Shown here piece by piece: positions 22,886 to 33,415 of a stretch of 64,000 bases of DNA; the first letter of the stretch is position 1; each line of letters starts with the position of its first letter. The notes under the pieces are model-generated. The model worked only from the letters and a program-made list of their open reading frames with translations. It was not told the DNA's origin and made no database searches. The DNA is from Paraspadella gotoi (taxonomy: Eukaryota > Chaetognatha). The stretch spans positions 15,935,649-15,999,648 of the forward strand of contig CM119270.1 in NCBI GenBank assembly GCA_051294375.1. Reading direction: 5' to 3'. The position numbers and the translations under genes are program-made.

Positions 22886-22952
22886 AATAAAAAAAAAAAA
22901 ATAAATATACATATAAAAAAACTGTGATAACGTGATTGTGATTTGAAATAAA
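22886..22952 (+). terminator. Candidate poly(A) signals of CAPS
   Basis: AATAAA occurs at 22886-22891 and 22947-22952, some 570-630 bp downstream of the CAPS stop codon at 22319. The sequence between the stop and these signals has no other gene and is the presumed 3' UTR. No GU-rich element was confirmed. Confidence 0.5.
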
Positions 22953-22959
22953 ATATATT

Positions 22960-23654
22960 ATACCGCTACTGGGACTATCTTGATTTTTTTTATCGCCTAC
23001 GGAATCCGAGATTAGACATAAAACAGGCCGTGTGTTAAGACAGTCGATTTATTTTTTTTATCATACAAGGTTATTTACAATGGCATATGAATTCTCCAAT
23101 TCATCTTTTTACACACACACTCACACGCAATGAGGGATTTAATTTCAAATCCCTTGGCTAAGAAGACATAGAAAAATGCGTCGAAAACTTTCAAACCTTT
23201 GAAATAACGCTGTCCCTATTTTTTTAAGGTTGTTGCAAAAAGAGAGTTTGAAACGTTCACTAAATTAAAAAACCCCGCCTTAACTCTCCAAGTTAAAAAA
23301 AATTAAAAAATGAAACCGAAGGCGTTATTAATCAATAATACAGCAAGAAAAACAAAAAAAAAGACTATGTTTTTTTTTTATTTATTTTTTTAAATAAGTG
23401 GAATAAGCTGCTAGATAGTGATAGAGAGAAAAAGAGACCAAGGCTTCGCGCCGTGCGCTACAAAGAATCGATTATTACACGCTTTTATTTTGGACGAAAA
23501 AAATTAAAATAAAATAAGAAATAGCTTGAACTAAACAATGTTTCTTTTTTTGTGTGTGAACGAATAAATTTGGTCGATGGAGGAGAAAGAAAAGAGAGAG
23601 CGGGAAAAAGGAAAGGAGAAAATGGGCAGGGAGAAAGTCTGGCAGGAAAAGCGA

Positions 23655-23749
<95 letters not shown>

Positions 23750-23856
23750 CAGATGGGGCGAGAGTCGAGTTAAGGAAAGATAAAAGTGGGCGGGGAAAGG
23801 AGTAGGATCTTTTTAGTGGTGATTGTCAGATCCTTCGACTAAACGCTGCCTAACTT
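22960..23856. other. Convergent spacer: 3' ends of CAPS and CK1alpha
   Basis: No gene lies here. A minus-strand AATAAA (plus-strand tttatt at 23047-23052) could end CK1alpha transcripts, giving a 3' UTR of about 800 bp that includes the (GA)n tract at 23659-23746. Confidence 0.5.
23659..23746 (+). repeat. Perfect (GA)44 microsatellite
   Basis: An uninterrupted (GA)n run of about 88 bp lies 111 bp beyond the CK1alpha stop codon on that gene's 3' side. It is probably within the CK1alpha 3' UTR, where it would be a (TC)n tract in the mRNA. Confidence 0.95.
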
Positions 23857-25413
23857 TCAACGGCCACCCTTAGTTCCGGCGGTGGCAACCTGGGCCCCAC
23901 TCGACGCGCCTGTCGCCTGGAGAGGACAAGTTCAAAAAACGAGTGAAAAATTATTTAAACGAATGAGCACGTACATACTTAACAATCCATAAATCGATAA
24001 TAAAAGAAACATTTCCCTGACACTTTCTCTCTCTAGACACTAGAGTCTCACTTGCGCGGCTGCTGCCTTTTGTTTCAACATGGTCCAATCGAAGGTGTAG
24101 TCGTATTGATGGTTGAGGGTGCGGAAGAGGATGCGGAAAAGCTGGCGCAAGTACATGTAGTCGGGCGCCTCTTCGAACCGAAGCCCGCGACAGTAGTTCA
24201 GGTACATGGCGAACTCGGCGGGGTAACCCTGTAGGGAATTAGAGAATGGTATGTTCACGATAGTCGGTCGGATCATATGAATATCACTCCCTCACCCACC
24301 TTGCATAGAACTTCTATGGGAGTGGACATTTTCTTCTCGCTGATTTTCTCGTACTTTTGCTTCTTTGTGGCCGCCTTCAGGCCTTGCCAAGGCAGGGAGG
24401 TTTTGTTGAAATACATGAGAACGTAACCCAAACTCTCCATGTCATCCCTGAAGAAAGAGTGGTGATTCAAAGGTGACTTTAAATAACTAACTAAAAGACA
24501 GGCGGGAATCTGGCGGGATCCGCTAACCTTCGGCTTTGCTCGATCCCGAGGTGAGCGTTGATCGAAGCGTATCGAGCCGTTCCCGTCAGGTTTTTATCCT
24601 CTCGGTAGGGGATGTGTTGCCCGGTTCGGTGGTCACGATACTTTTTAGCAAGGCCGAAGTCAATGATGAACACCTGATCATAAAAAGGCACGAGGCTGGG
24701 TTGATAATGTCGCAGAAAAAGAGGCGGGAGGTTAATTACTAAAACTGAGCGAGGCTAAAAACGACGACCGTACCTTGTTGCAGTGTCTCCCGATACCCAT
24801 GAGAAAATTGTCCGGCTTAATGTCCCGATGGATGAAGTTCTTGTTGTGAACGTATTCGATTCGACCAATCATCTGATCGGCCAACATCAACACTGAAAGA
24901 AAATTGGATTGAAGTCGAATAAGGCAAGATTGTTGGTAAGACCAAGGACATGGCTAGCTGTCTGTTCCACTGTCTTCGCTTTCTATCCTCACCTGTTTTC
25001 ATGGTGAAGCGGCGTGAGCAGAAATTGAAGAGGTCTTCGAGCGACGGACCGAGGAGATCCATGACGAGGACGTTGTAGTCCTTCTCCTGGCCGAACCAGC
25101 GGATGTGGGGGATGCCGACGCCGCCCTGGAGGATCTTGTACAGTTTGGACTCATAGAGAAGCTGAGGGTGACGGGCCTTGTGGGACTCCAGCTTGACGGC
25201 CACTTCCTCGCCATTGGTGATGTTGATGCCTGTTTAGGCGGGTTTTTATTATGTTTGGCTTAAATTACATGAACTTAATATTACCAAGTCGATAAAAATC
25301 GATAATTTACCCAGATAAATGTCGCCGAAGGATCCGCTGCCAATTTTTCTTACGAGCCTGTACTTTCCCCCAACGTGGAATTCCGCCTTCGAAGATCCGC
25401 TCGTGCTCGTCAT
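23857..25413 (-). CDS. CSNK1A1: Casein kinase I alpha
   Basis: CK1alpha is a Ser/Thr kinase that primes beta-catenin for GSK3 and acts in Hedgehog and circadian signalling. Seven exons (minus strand): 25413-25311, 25229-24993, 24892-24774, 24673-24528, 24447-24300, 24228-24052 and 23916-23857. Phases are consistent and give 329 residues (human 337). Visible: the glycine loop GSGSFG at 25-30, catalytic Lys47, HRDIKPDN at 135-142 (Asp137 catalytic) and DFG at 158-160. The CK1-specific sequence [20 protein letters not shown] is present, as is the [12 protein letters not shown] basic patch that lies near the substrate-phosphate site. The C-terminal tail after [10 protein letters not shown] is short and ends in KGGR. 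All splice sites are GT-AG. It converges with CAPS and lies 766 bp downstream of CWC15. Confidence 0.97.
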
Positions 25414-26179
25414 TGTGGAGGCGGTCGTGGAAACAGAGGGCTACCATGGCGGGAAGAAGAAAGGTTTAGCTTCTTTGACGCCATTACGGACATTTCTTTT
25501 CCCCCCCCTTTTGTTTTTATTTATGTCACTTTTTCCGCGAAATTCTCATTCTCCGAAAGATATCCCACGGAACTTAAAAACATTCGCGTGCAACGGCCAA
25601 AAATCAAAGCCTCTCTCATTTCAAGCGTAGTGAAAATCACACTTCACCTGAATCAAGGGACTGGCCCAATGCCAGGAGTTATCATCGAGAACGTTCCTTG
25701 GTCCGCTCCGCTATCAGATATCTATATTTTCGCAATTAAAATTTTCACTAAGAAAAAACGATAGTTGACATTTTCGTGAAACGAGTTGCGCGAAATTAAG
25801 ATATGAACCAGGAAATCCCAAGAAACCGATTTAAGTCCATCGGCTCGACGAAGCGTAAAGGGAATTTCTAAGGTCGTGCGTGACACATTTCGTCCCCGAT
25901 CAAGTGATTAAATTTTAAAACACGGATAAAACAACTGACCGGTTAATTTTCTTTGAGTAAATTGAAAAAAAAAAAAAAAATTGCCATGAATTTCCTAGGG
26001 AAGAAAATACGGGTTGAGTGCTAGACGGAGGCAGGGATTAATCCGTGTCAATCACGAAGGGTTTATGAATAGAAACCGTTTCGACATGTAAAGGGAACAA
26101 ATCAGTGCGCGACCCCGACTCACCAAATGTCGAAACTGAGAACAAAGCGACGTAGTATTTATGCAAATATAAAAACATG
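25414..26179. other. Spacer between CWC15 and CK1alpha
   Basis: No additional gene is supported. This should hold the CWC15 3' UTR and the CK1alpha promoter and 5' UTR (both minus strand). No TATA box or initiator was convincingly seen. A poly-A run lies at about 25966-25980. Confidence 0.5.
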
Positions 26180-27083
26180 TCATTTAATGTATTTGTCCAT
26201 AAACTTTTTGTGAAATTCCGATCGCAGGGAGTCGTTGATAAACTCCTTTTTATTTTTGTCAAAGTTTTTGGCGCAGTTTTTGAAGACGACGTCGTCGTCC
26301 CACCGCCTCGCCACCTTGAAGTTAGAGGCGGCGGCGTTGGCGCCTTTGTTGAGGAGCGGGTTGCCGTGGAGGATGTTCTCGGTACGGATGCGTTCCTGCT
26401 CCACCCGCTCTTCCTCTTCTGCCTTGGCCCGCTCCTGTTGTCGCTCCTTCTTAATGCGTTGAAGCTCCGCCATGAGTTCGGCGGTGTCGTCGTCATCACT
26501 CTCCTCCTCCTCGTCATCTTCGTCGTCGTCGTCGACGGGGTCGTCAGCGTCCAGATTGACGGTAGAGACGCCACCGCCTCCTGCGCCGCCGCTGGAAGAA
26601 CCCTCGAGTCGTGGGCGCTTGGAGCTAGAGCTGGAGGTGGAAGGGAGGCTGGCTGACGCTGAAACTGAAGATTGGGAAAGAGCAGTTAATTCCGCTAACG
26701 GAAATTTAAAATTCACAATTAAAAATTTAGAATTAATCTTTAACGGTAACTTTCTCGTCACATTACTATAGTTTTATCGTGCTTTCAAAATTAAACTATT
26801 TTAAAACAGATCAAGAAGGATTTCTTCAAATCGAATTCTCACCGGGTTCTCGCGAGGCGCCCTTCTTCTCCTTGGCCTGCCTCTCGCGATCCTCCAACTC
26901 TTTGCGGAAGTCCCGGTCGCGGTTCTCCTCGGCGGTGCCCTGCCCCGATTGACGGTGCTTAAGTTTAGTGTGGGAAGGCAGATCACGGGCCGAGTACTGC
27001 TTCGACATGGCGCTGAGGTCGCCCTCGCCCTTGCCGCGCCCGCCTCGGGCCGGCTCGAAGGTGGGGCGAGCCGCTGTCGTCAT
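26180..27083 (-). CDS. CWC15: Spliceosome-associated protein CWC15
   Basis: CWC15 (AD002) belongs to the Prp19-related part of the activated spliceosome and acts in the nucleus. There are two exons: 27083-26843 and 26664-26180 (stop), 241 residues in all (human 229). The start matches the family exactly ([17 protein letters not shown]). Later come [20 protein letters not shown], an acidic serine/aspartate stretch, a charged helix [20 protein letters not shown] and the conserved C-terminus [18 protein letters not shown]. The intron 3' side has two in-frame AG choices six bases apart (TTCAG then TTTCAG), so two isoforms differing by two residues are possible. The gene is in line with AAGAB upstream (507 bp) and CK1alpha downstream. 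Confidence 0.96.
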
Positions 27084-27590
27084 GTTTCAGACGATTGGAG
27101 GAAAAGCGGTCAGAAGAGTCGGTCGATCAACAAAAATCACAATAACTTTATCTGGAGAATAATTCGGAGGAGTAAACAAAATATATAGGAAGTTAAATAA
27201 ATACAAACAGTTAACGTAACAAATATCTTCGTGGATCAACAATGAAAGGAATGTTTAATGGCGAATCGCGAGAAACTACTGAAAAAAGCCCATCAGGCAC
27301 AAAAACTAAAAACCCGGCGAAAGTTTGTTATTCAGGTCAAGAACTGCCATCTATATTTTTTTCTGTTTATCTCTGAGGCGATCGAATCGAGTCTTGACGC
27401 CTGATCTGACCTTTCGTGTTTCGATCGATTTCGCTTTGTTTTTTGTTTTTGTTTTTTTTTCCTTCCTTTTTTCTCTTTTTCAGATTTTACTTTAGTGTAG
27501 TTAAGCCACAGTTTGCACGCGATTCTTACTTAACGAACAGGGCCGTCGACTTTTTTATTACCTCCCCCCCCCCACCAAAAAAAGAACGTG
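27084..27590. other. Spacer between AAGAB and CWC15, with AAGAB poly(A) signal
   Basis: A minus-strand AATAAA (plus-strand tttatt at 27554-27559) lies only about 30 bp past the AAGAB stop, implying a very short 3' UTR. The rest is the presumptive CWC15 promoter region. No other gene is seen. Confidence 0.55.
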
Positions 27591-28740
27591 TCAGTCGTCG
27601 TCATCCAAACCGCCGAGTTCGTCTTCGTCGCCGCCAATAGCTCGCCAGAACGCCATCGTCACCCGCTCCGCGAAGACCTTTCGCTCTTCGAACGGAAGGT
27701 TTTGAGACTGGTCTGTTTTTGGAGGGAAAGGGGAAAAACGAAAAGATGTAAGTGAACTACTTTTTTTACCAGTTATTTCAAATTTTAATAGGGATTATCT
27801 CATTTGTAACCCTCCAAGTCAGCAAAAAAAAAGTTTAATAAACATTTATGACATTCGACCCATAATAAGATCTAAGATTCTACTTCCGTTCACGCAACCG
27901 TCGCTTCGTACTTTTAAGCTGCGCCATCTGATTGAAGAGTCGTTCGAAAGATTCTTCGTCGTCTCCGTCTCCTGCTTCTCCCGTCAGATTAAGATTTTCG
28001 AAGATCTCCTTGAGACGATCGTCTTCTCCGACATCGCGACGCCGGCTCTCGTCATCATTCTCGACAACGTCGTCCCCATCGCCTTCGGGCGCCGCCTCCG
28101 CCGGCGTCCTTTCTCCCGTCGCCTCAGATCGATTTTCCTTCATCTCGAGATTGGACCACGTGTGGGCGTGGAGGGCGGCGACGAGTCGCGGGACGCCGAA
28201 CTCGCCGGAGGAGAACGGGCGACCAATGTCGTCGTCGTCTTCTTCCTCTTCTTCTTCCTCCTCCCTCTCCTCGTCGAGTTCGATGAGTTCAAACTGATTG
28301 TCGATGCACCAACCTACGGCGTCGGCTCGAGATACGGAGCCGACGCCACCATCGTCGCCGCACTTTTCGCAGACCAAAATTCTGACTAGAGGAGAGAACC
28401 GATCCACGAATGGCACCCAATGTTTGACGAGGTCGAAGGAAGCCGACGATTCGGCGTCGAAGCAGAGGGCTAGCGCTTCTACGCGATCGGAGAGGCGTTC
28501 GTCGAGAGTGGGATTGGCCTCGCCCGGCAGCAGCGGAGCGGGCACGACGACAACTTCGACGTCGGCCGTGTAGTATTTGTTGGCGAGGGTCCAATCGTAG
28601 GAGCGAGAGTTGGCTCGATCGACGCGAGATTGGGGCGAGGGTTGGGGGAGAACGTCTAGAACGAGGGTGGAAGGGTCGGCGCGAGAGGCGGAAGCTTCGG
28701 CGAGACAGTTGACAAATAGAGCCACCGGAGTCGGCGCCAT
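27591..28740 (-). CDS. AAGAB: Alpha- and gamma-adaptin-binding protein p34
   Basis: AAGAB is a cytosolic chaperone that helps assemble the clathrin adaptors AP-1 and AP-2. There are two exons: 28740-27912 and 27712-27591 (TGA), giving 316 residues against 315 in human. The N-terminal half has a Rab-like fold in the family. The family signature appears at the end: ESFERLFNQMAQLK, then across the splice junction NLPFEERKVFAERVTMAFW and AIGGDEDE. An acidic Glu/Asp run (around residues 175-190) sits in the middle. Without the splice the first exon would run on to a stop after SKTRRLRERK-like intronic codons, which have no family similarity. The donor (AAAA/GTACGA) and acceptor (ACAG) fit in phase. 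Confidence 0.93.
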
Positions 28741-29507
28741 CTTTCCTTTGCACCGATACCAAGTTCTTTTTCCCCGACGTCAAGTTTCGCCAACGAAGAT
28801 AGGAGATCTGAATTGAGTTTTATATCATGAATGAAATGTACCATGGGAGGAACCACAACAGGAACAAAAATTTGTCGTCTTAAAAAGATTTCAAGGGTAA
28901 CCCTCGTATAAATCACGCAATTCATTATGGAAACATGACTAGACCAAGGCCTATTGGATTTTTTTTAAGAATGGCGACTTAAAAATCAGAAATATCAACC
29001 CTACCCGACAACTCAGCGAAAATGAAAAGGAAAATGTAGACTACGTAAAAAGAATTTGATGGGGCGCAGTGAGTGTATAGTTTGAAGTAGAAAAAAATAT
29101 ATTTTTTTCAAAAACTATGGAATGGCCCTTAATTGAAAAAAGATACAAACCTAAACGTTGCTTAAAGATATTCTGCTAGCCTCGTTTGACCGTTTCTGCG
29201 CGACAATAACATGATTATGTGGGGGAAAAACGAACAAATTACTCCTCGATAAACTGACAGTTGTTAACAAATTTACTTCGACGGCCGCTTGCAATAATTA
29301 TAATTCTATATAATCCGCGACAACTAAAAAATAATAAAAAAAAAACAAAAAAAAAACGGGCAGTAAAGGTGGCTGCTGGATCAACAAGTAAGGCTAATCT
29401 TTCTGAAAATAGAAAAAAGAGGGGTCTAAAATTGGTCTGCACGTTAAACCACAATGTAAAATTGGAGAGTGAAAAGGAAAAAAAAAGTAAAAGTGCAGAA
29501 TTACGAT
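28741..29507. other. Spacer between CNOT3 and AAGAB
   Basis: No gene is supported. It includes the presumed CNOT3 3' UTR (A-rich from 29325 to 29360) and the AAGAB upstream region. Confidence 0.5.
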
Positions 29508-32500
29508 TTAATTCAAGTCCTTATCTTCGAGGAAACGATACTCAAAGGTAAACCCCTCCTTTTTCCTTTGTCCCCACTTCTCGTAATCGAAGTAGATGTA
29601 AGTCCCTTGCTCGTATTCGTCGGTTATCGTTTTGGGTTCTTCGTGGCGTTGGAACCACATCATGTACTTGGTGTGGAACCGCCAGCTTTGTTTCTTCAGC
29701 GCCTTCGCCGCTAGATATTGCGCTTTCGTTCCCTCCATGTAATAGAAGATGAAGAAGAGGGTTTCTGTGGAGAGTCGCTGGAAAAAGTCCACCGTGTCGT
29801 TAAGCGGCGGAGGGACCTGCGGATAGTATGCCGGCGTCTGGCAGACGTTTCGCGGCAGGTAGACGCGTAGCCGCTCCGAATCCGACGGATGCGGGATGTG
29901 CTGGGAGGCGGCCTCTAGCATCGGGAGCTGGTAGAGGTTTTCCTTGCTAAGAGGCGCCTGACCCAGGGGAGCGACTCCGAAAATTGGCGCGATATGCGTC
30001 TCGCCCACGTGACCTTCTTTTTGATGAGGAAACTGACTCTGCGACGACTGATTGTGAAGCAGGCCGAGTTGAGGATGGCTCAGCGGAGATGTCGACCCCG
30101 TTTCGCCCCAGGTCGTGGAGAGAGACTTTCCGTCCTCGGGTCCCTTGAACCCCGGAATCTCCTGAAGGTTAGAACTGACGACCTGTTGCGCGATGGATTT
30201 CAACGTGGCCGTCGTCATGGGATCCTCGGGATGTTGAGCCGCGCCTCCTTTCGACATTTGTTGGGACGCGGAATCGTAGATCTGACAAATATAACATTTT
30301 TAAAGTATAATTGTCTTAATTTGGGGGAAAAAAAAACGCCACTGACATTTAGGCTGCCGTTCAATAAACTTTTTTGGGATCTTGTATTTGGAAAACATAT
30401 TGGGTTGAAGGAATTCATTGTTTTTGAGAAGAAAAAAATTTTGTTGCAAAACAAAGCGACTGTGAGGACCACAAGTAAAAAAGGAGAGGGATTGAATGAA
30501 GACCGGCTTGCCTTTGTAAAAATCCGTTTTTCATGACTTGTATAAGGGGAAGAGTCAAACCTCTTTGGTATCAACTGACTTGTTAAGGTCATTTCCTCTT
30601 TGGTCATTTTTACTCTTCCTCTTCTTCTCGATATCTCTCTCTCTTTCTCTCTCTCTCTTTCTCTCTCTCTCTCTCACTCTCTCACTCTCTCTCACTCTCA
30701 AACTTTGTTTGTTTAGGAAGAATATTGTTTTTCTCTCTTGCCACTGAAGATGACATAAAAACTATTTAATTTTTGTCGTTTGATACAATTTTATTAGGGA
30801 TAAAGAAGGGAGCTAAATTATTATTAAAATAATCGATTACAAATTTTAAACAATTCAATTTATAATTAACCACAACTTTGCTCTTAGCAAGTCCACGCGT
30901 ATTTGTTTAATTTTATTTTTTATATTCGCAAAGAACTCGTTAATAATGCTGGTCAGTAATTTTTCCCTCTCGCTATAACTCACCGCTCTCGAGGGCAGCC
31001 CCGACGATGATGTGACCACCGCATCTGACTTCGATACGACGGACGCCGCGACTGGCGCCGTTCCGTGAAGGTGCGGATGATGTCCGCCCGACGTCGTGAC
31101 GGCGCCGAGCGCCGGTGACGGGGACGAGGACGAGAACGGCGTTTTTGCTGAGACGGGTTGCGACGGCGTGGGACCCCGCGGCACTTGCGGCGAGGGCGAC
31201 ATCGCGGCCGAAAATCCGCCGCTGCCGCCGCCCGCCGACCCTGAGGAGTCGATGCTCGACGCGCTGTTGGGCGGCTGGGGTCGCCCCTTGTCGTTAACGC
31301 CCGCGGCGGCGGATTTCTGCTGGTGCTGTTGTTGCATCGCCGTGTTGGACGAGCCTCCGGAGACGCTGGAGACGGCGGAGACTTGAGAGGACGCAGATCC
31401 TGGTCTTAACGGTTGATGAGGGCCTGTGGACGAGTTGGTTGATGGCGCCGGCGAGGCCTGACTCCCCGTCGTAGATTCCGAGTTTAAGTGCGCCGCGGAG
31501 GAGGATGCGAGTTCGGTCGGAAACGAGGACGAAGACGAGGCCGGCTCCTTGTGCTGTCCCGACGCGGCGCCGGCGGCGACTGCGGCGTGGGAAATGCCGG
31601 AACTCGGCTGCTGCGACGCCGCCGCCGCGGAATACGAGGAGGCGTGGTGAGAGGACGGCGGTGTTGCGTTCGGCGGAAATCTTCCCTGCTCGTTGGGATT
31701 CGGCGAAGACCGAGGAAAAGTCTTGGTCGGCGTCGTCGGAGCCCCAGTCAACGGGTTGATGGGGCCTTTGGCGGAGGTCGGCCCCGACGGCGACGTCAAC
31801 GTCGGCAACGTCGAAGCGCCCATAGTCAAAGGAAGCCCTTTCCCCCCGGCGCTGCCCTGACCGCTCCCACTGGCCTTCCGTTGCGGACCCTTGGACGAGG
31901 AACTCCGTTCCGCGTCGGGCAAGGAATTTTGAGATTTATGCCTTGTGCGTTCCAAGTCTTCCTTGGAATGGTTGGAGTTGATGCCCGGGCTGTGCGGGAC
32001 CGGCGAGCTAGAATTGGTCGACGGCAGGCTGGTGCCCTTGGCGTCGGCGGCAGATGTACCCCCTCCGCCGCCACTTACCCCGTGGTGGGGCCCGTCGTCC
32101 GAAGTGTGGGAACCCACGTCGCCGTGCTGCGAGCCTCCGTCCTCGCTCACGCTTCCGCTCTCTTTGTCCCGCACGGGAAACGTAGTCACCGGCTGGGAAT
32201 TGACGACGGCTTCCAAACCGTCGAGATCCAGATCGTCGTAGACGTAGTTGTTCTCCTCGAAATCGGGCTCTTGATTGGAATCGACGTAGTACTCGACGTC
32301 GTCGTAGATCTTCTTAATGGCCTCGGTGTCCACGGCGTCGTTGTCGAGCAGCCGCATGACCGTCTCCAACTTTCTCACGTGGAACCGGTGCTTCTCTACC
32401 CACTCTCGCTTCTCGTCAGCCTTGTCGACGATATCTTTGGCCAGTTTCTTCTTTTTCTGCGGACCCCCGGTGAGGGATTCGATCTCGCTCTCCAGGGAAT

Positions 32501-32918
32501 CCACTTGCAGATTGAGAGCCTCGATGTTTTGAGAGAGCCAGAGATTGGCCTCTTCTCGCTCTTGTTGCTTGGGATCCACCTTTTGCGTGGCCCCGAGCCC
32601 GTCTTTGGAGTAGGCCTTCGTTTTGGTCTCCCGCTCGACCACCTTGAATCGCTCCATCTGCGTCTCGATGAGCTTGCGATTCTCCAACAGGACGCGTTTG
32701 TCTTTGACCTCGTTCGACTGCAGCCATGTTTTGATGTTGTCGCGTAACCGCTGCAACTTTTTAATCTCCTTTTTGAGATCCGCCTCGTACTTTTCCTTTT
32801 GGTTAGCGTTAGAGGCTTGGTGAACTTTTTGCCAAATGTCTTCAAAGGTTTCCACGCCCTCTTGCACTTTCTTCAAGCAACGGTCGATTTCTCCTTGGAG
32901 TTTTCGTTTATCCGCCAT
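29508..32918 (-). CDS. CNOT3: CCR4-NOT complex subunit 3
   Basis: CNOT3 is a scaffold subunit of the CCR4-NOT deadenylase and pairs with CNOT2 through its NOT box. There are only two exons: 32918-30984 and 30281-29508, 902 residues (human 753). The start is the ATG at 32918. An in-frame GTG precedes it, but [20 protein letters not shown] matches the family start. Residues 1-240 form the conserved coiled coils, e.g. [11 protein letters not shown] and [17 protein letters not shown]. Residues of about 240-640 are a Ser/Pro/Gly-rich linker, longer than in vertebrates. The second exon encodes the NOT box, with [48 protein letters not shown] and [17 protein letters not shown]. The intron is 702 bp and holds a TC microsatellite (30630-30700). 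A single intron is unusual for this gene in animals. Confidence 0.96.
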
Positions 32919-33415
32919 CACTTTTTTGCTAGAGATAGTTTTTGTAGCTCATCCCAACTGCAGTAACTGTCAGGAAAGTCGAGAAAAGAAATCGTTAAGA
33001 CACGTATCCTTTTTTAAATTAATTCCTTTATTTTTAACAGGGAAGGGTGAAATGGATGTTAACGATAGAATAATAATTGAATTTTAAAATTGATTCAATG
33101 ACCTCTTTCCACAACCAGCTACTAAGACGCGCCATTATGAGTGATGTTTAATAAACATCACGTGTTCAAAAATGAAAAACAATCGAAATATGCAATTTTG
33201 ACTAGATAACAGAAACGCTTTCATAAGCTGTCAGGCACATGCAAGGCCCAAAAGGGGAGAACCAATTACAAAATAATTTTAAAATTATTTTCGCGGGCTC
33301 CCAGCGCCCGTCTTTCCCCGAATATTAAAATAAAAAATTAAAATGAACATTTCTCAAAAATCGTTTATATTTCTATTTTTGCACGAATTATTTTAACTTA
33401 AACCTTCAAAATAAT
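32919..33415. other. Spacer between EXOC6 and CNOT3
   Basis: No gene is seen in this 497-bp AT-rich spacer. It must contain the EXOC6 3' end and the CNOT3 promoter. Confidence 0.5.

Noticed and set aside
31488-32747. 419-codon plus-strand frame
   Set aside because: Antisense shadow of the CNOT3 coding exon. The minus-strand product is clearly CNOT3.
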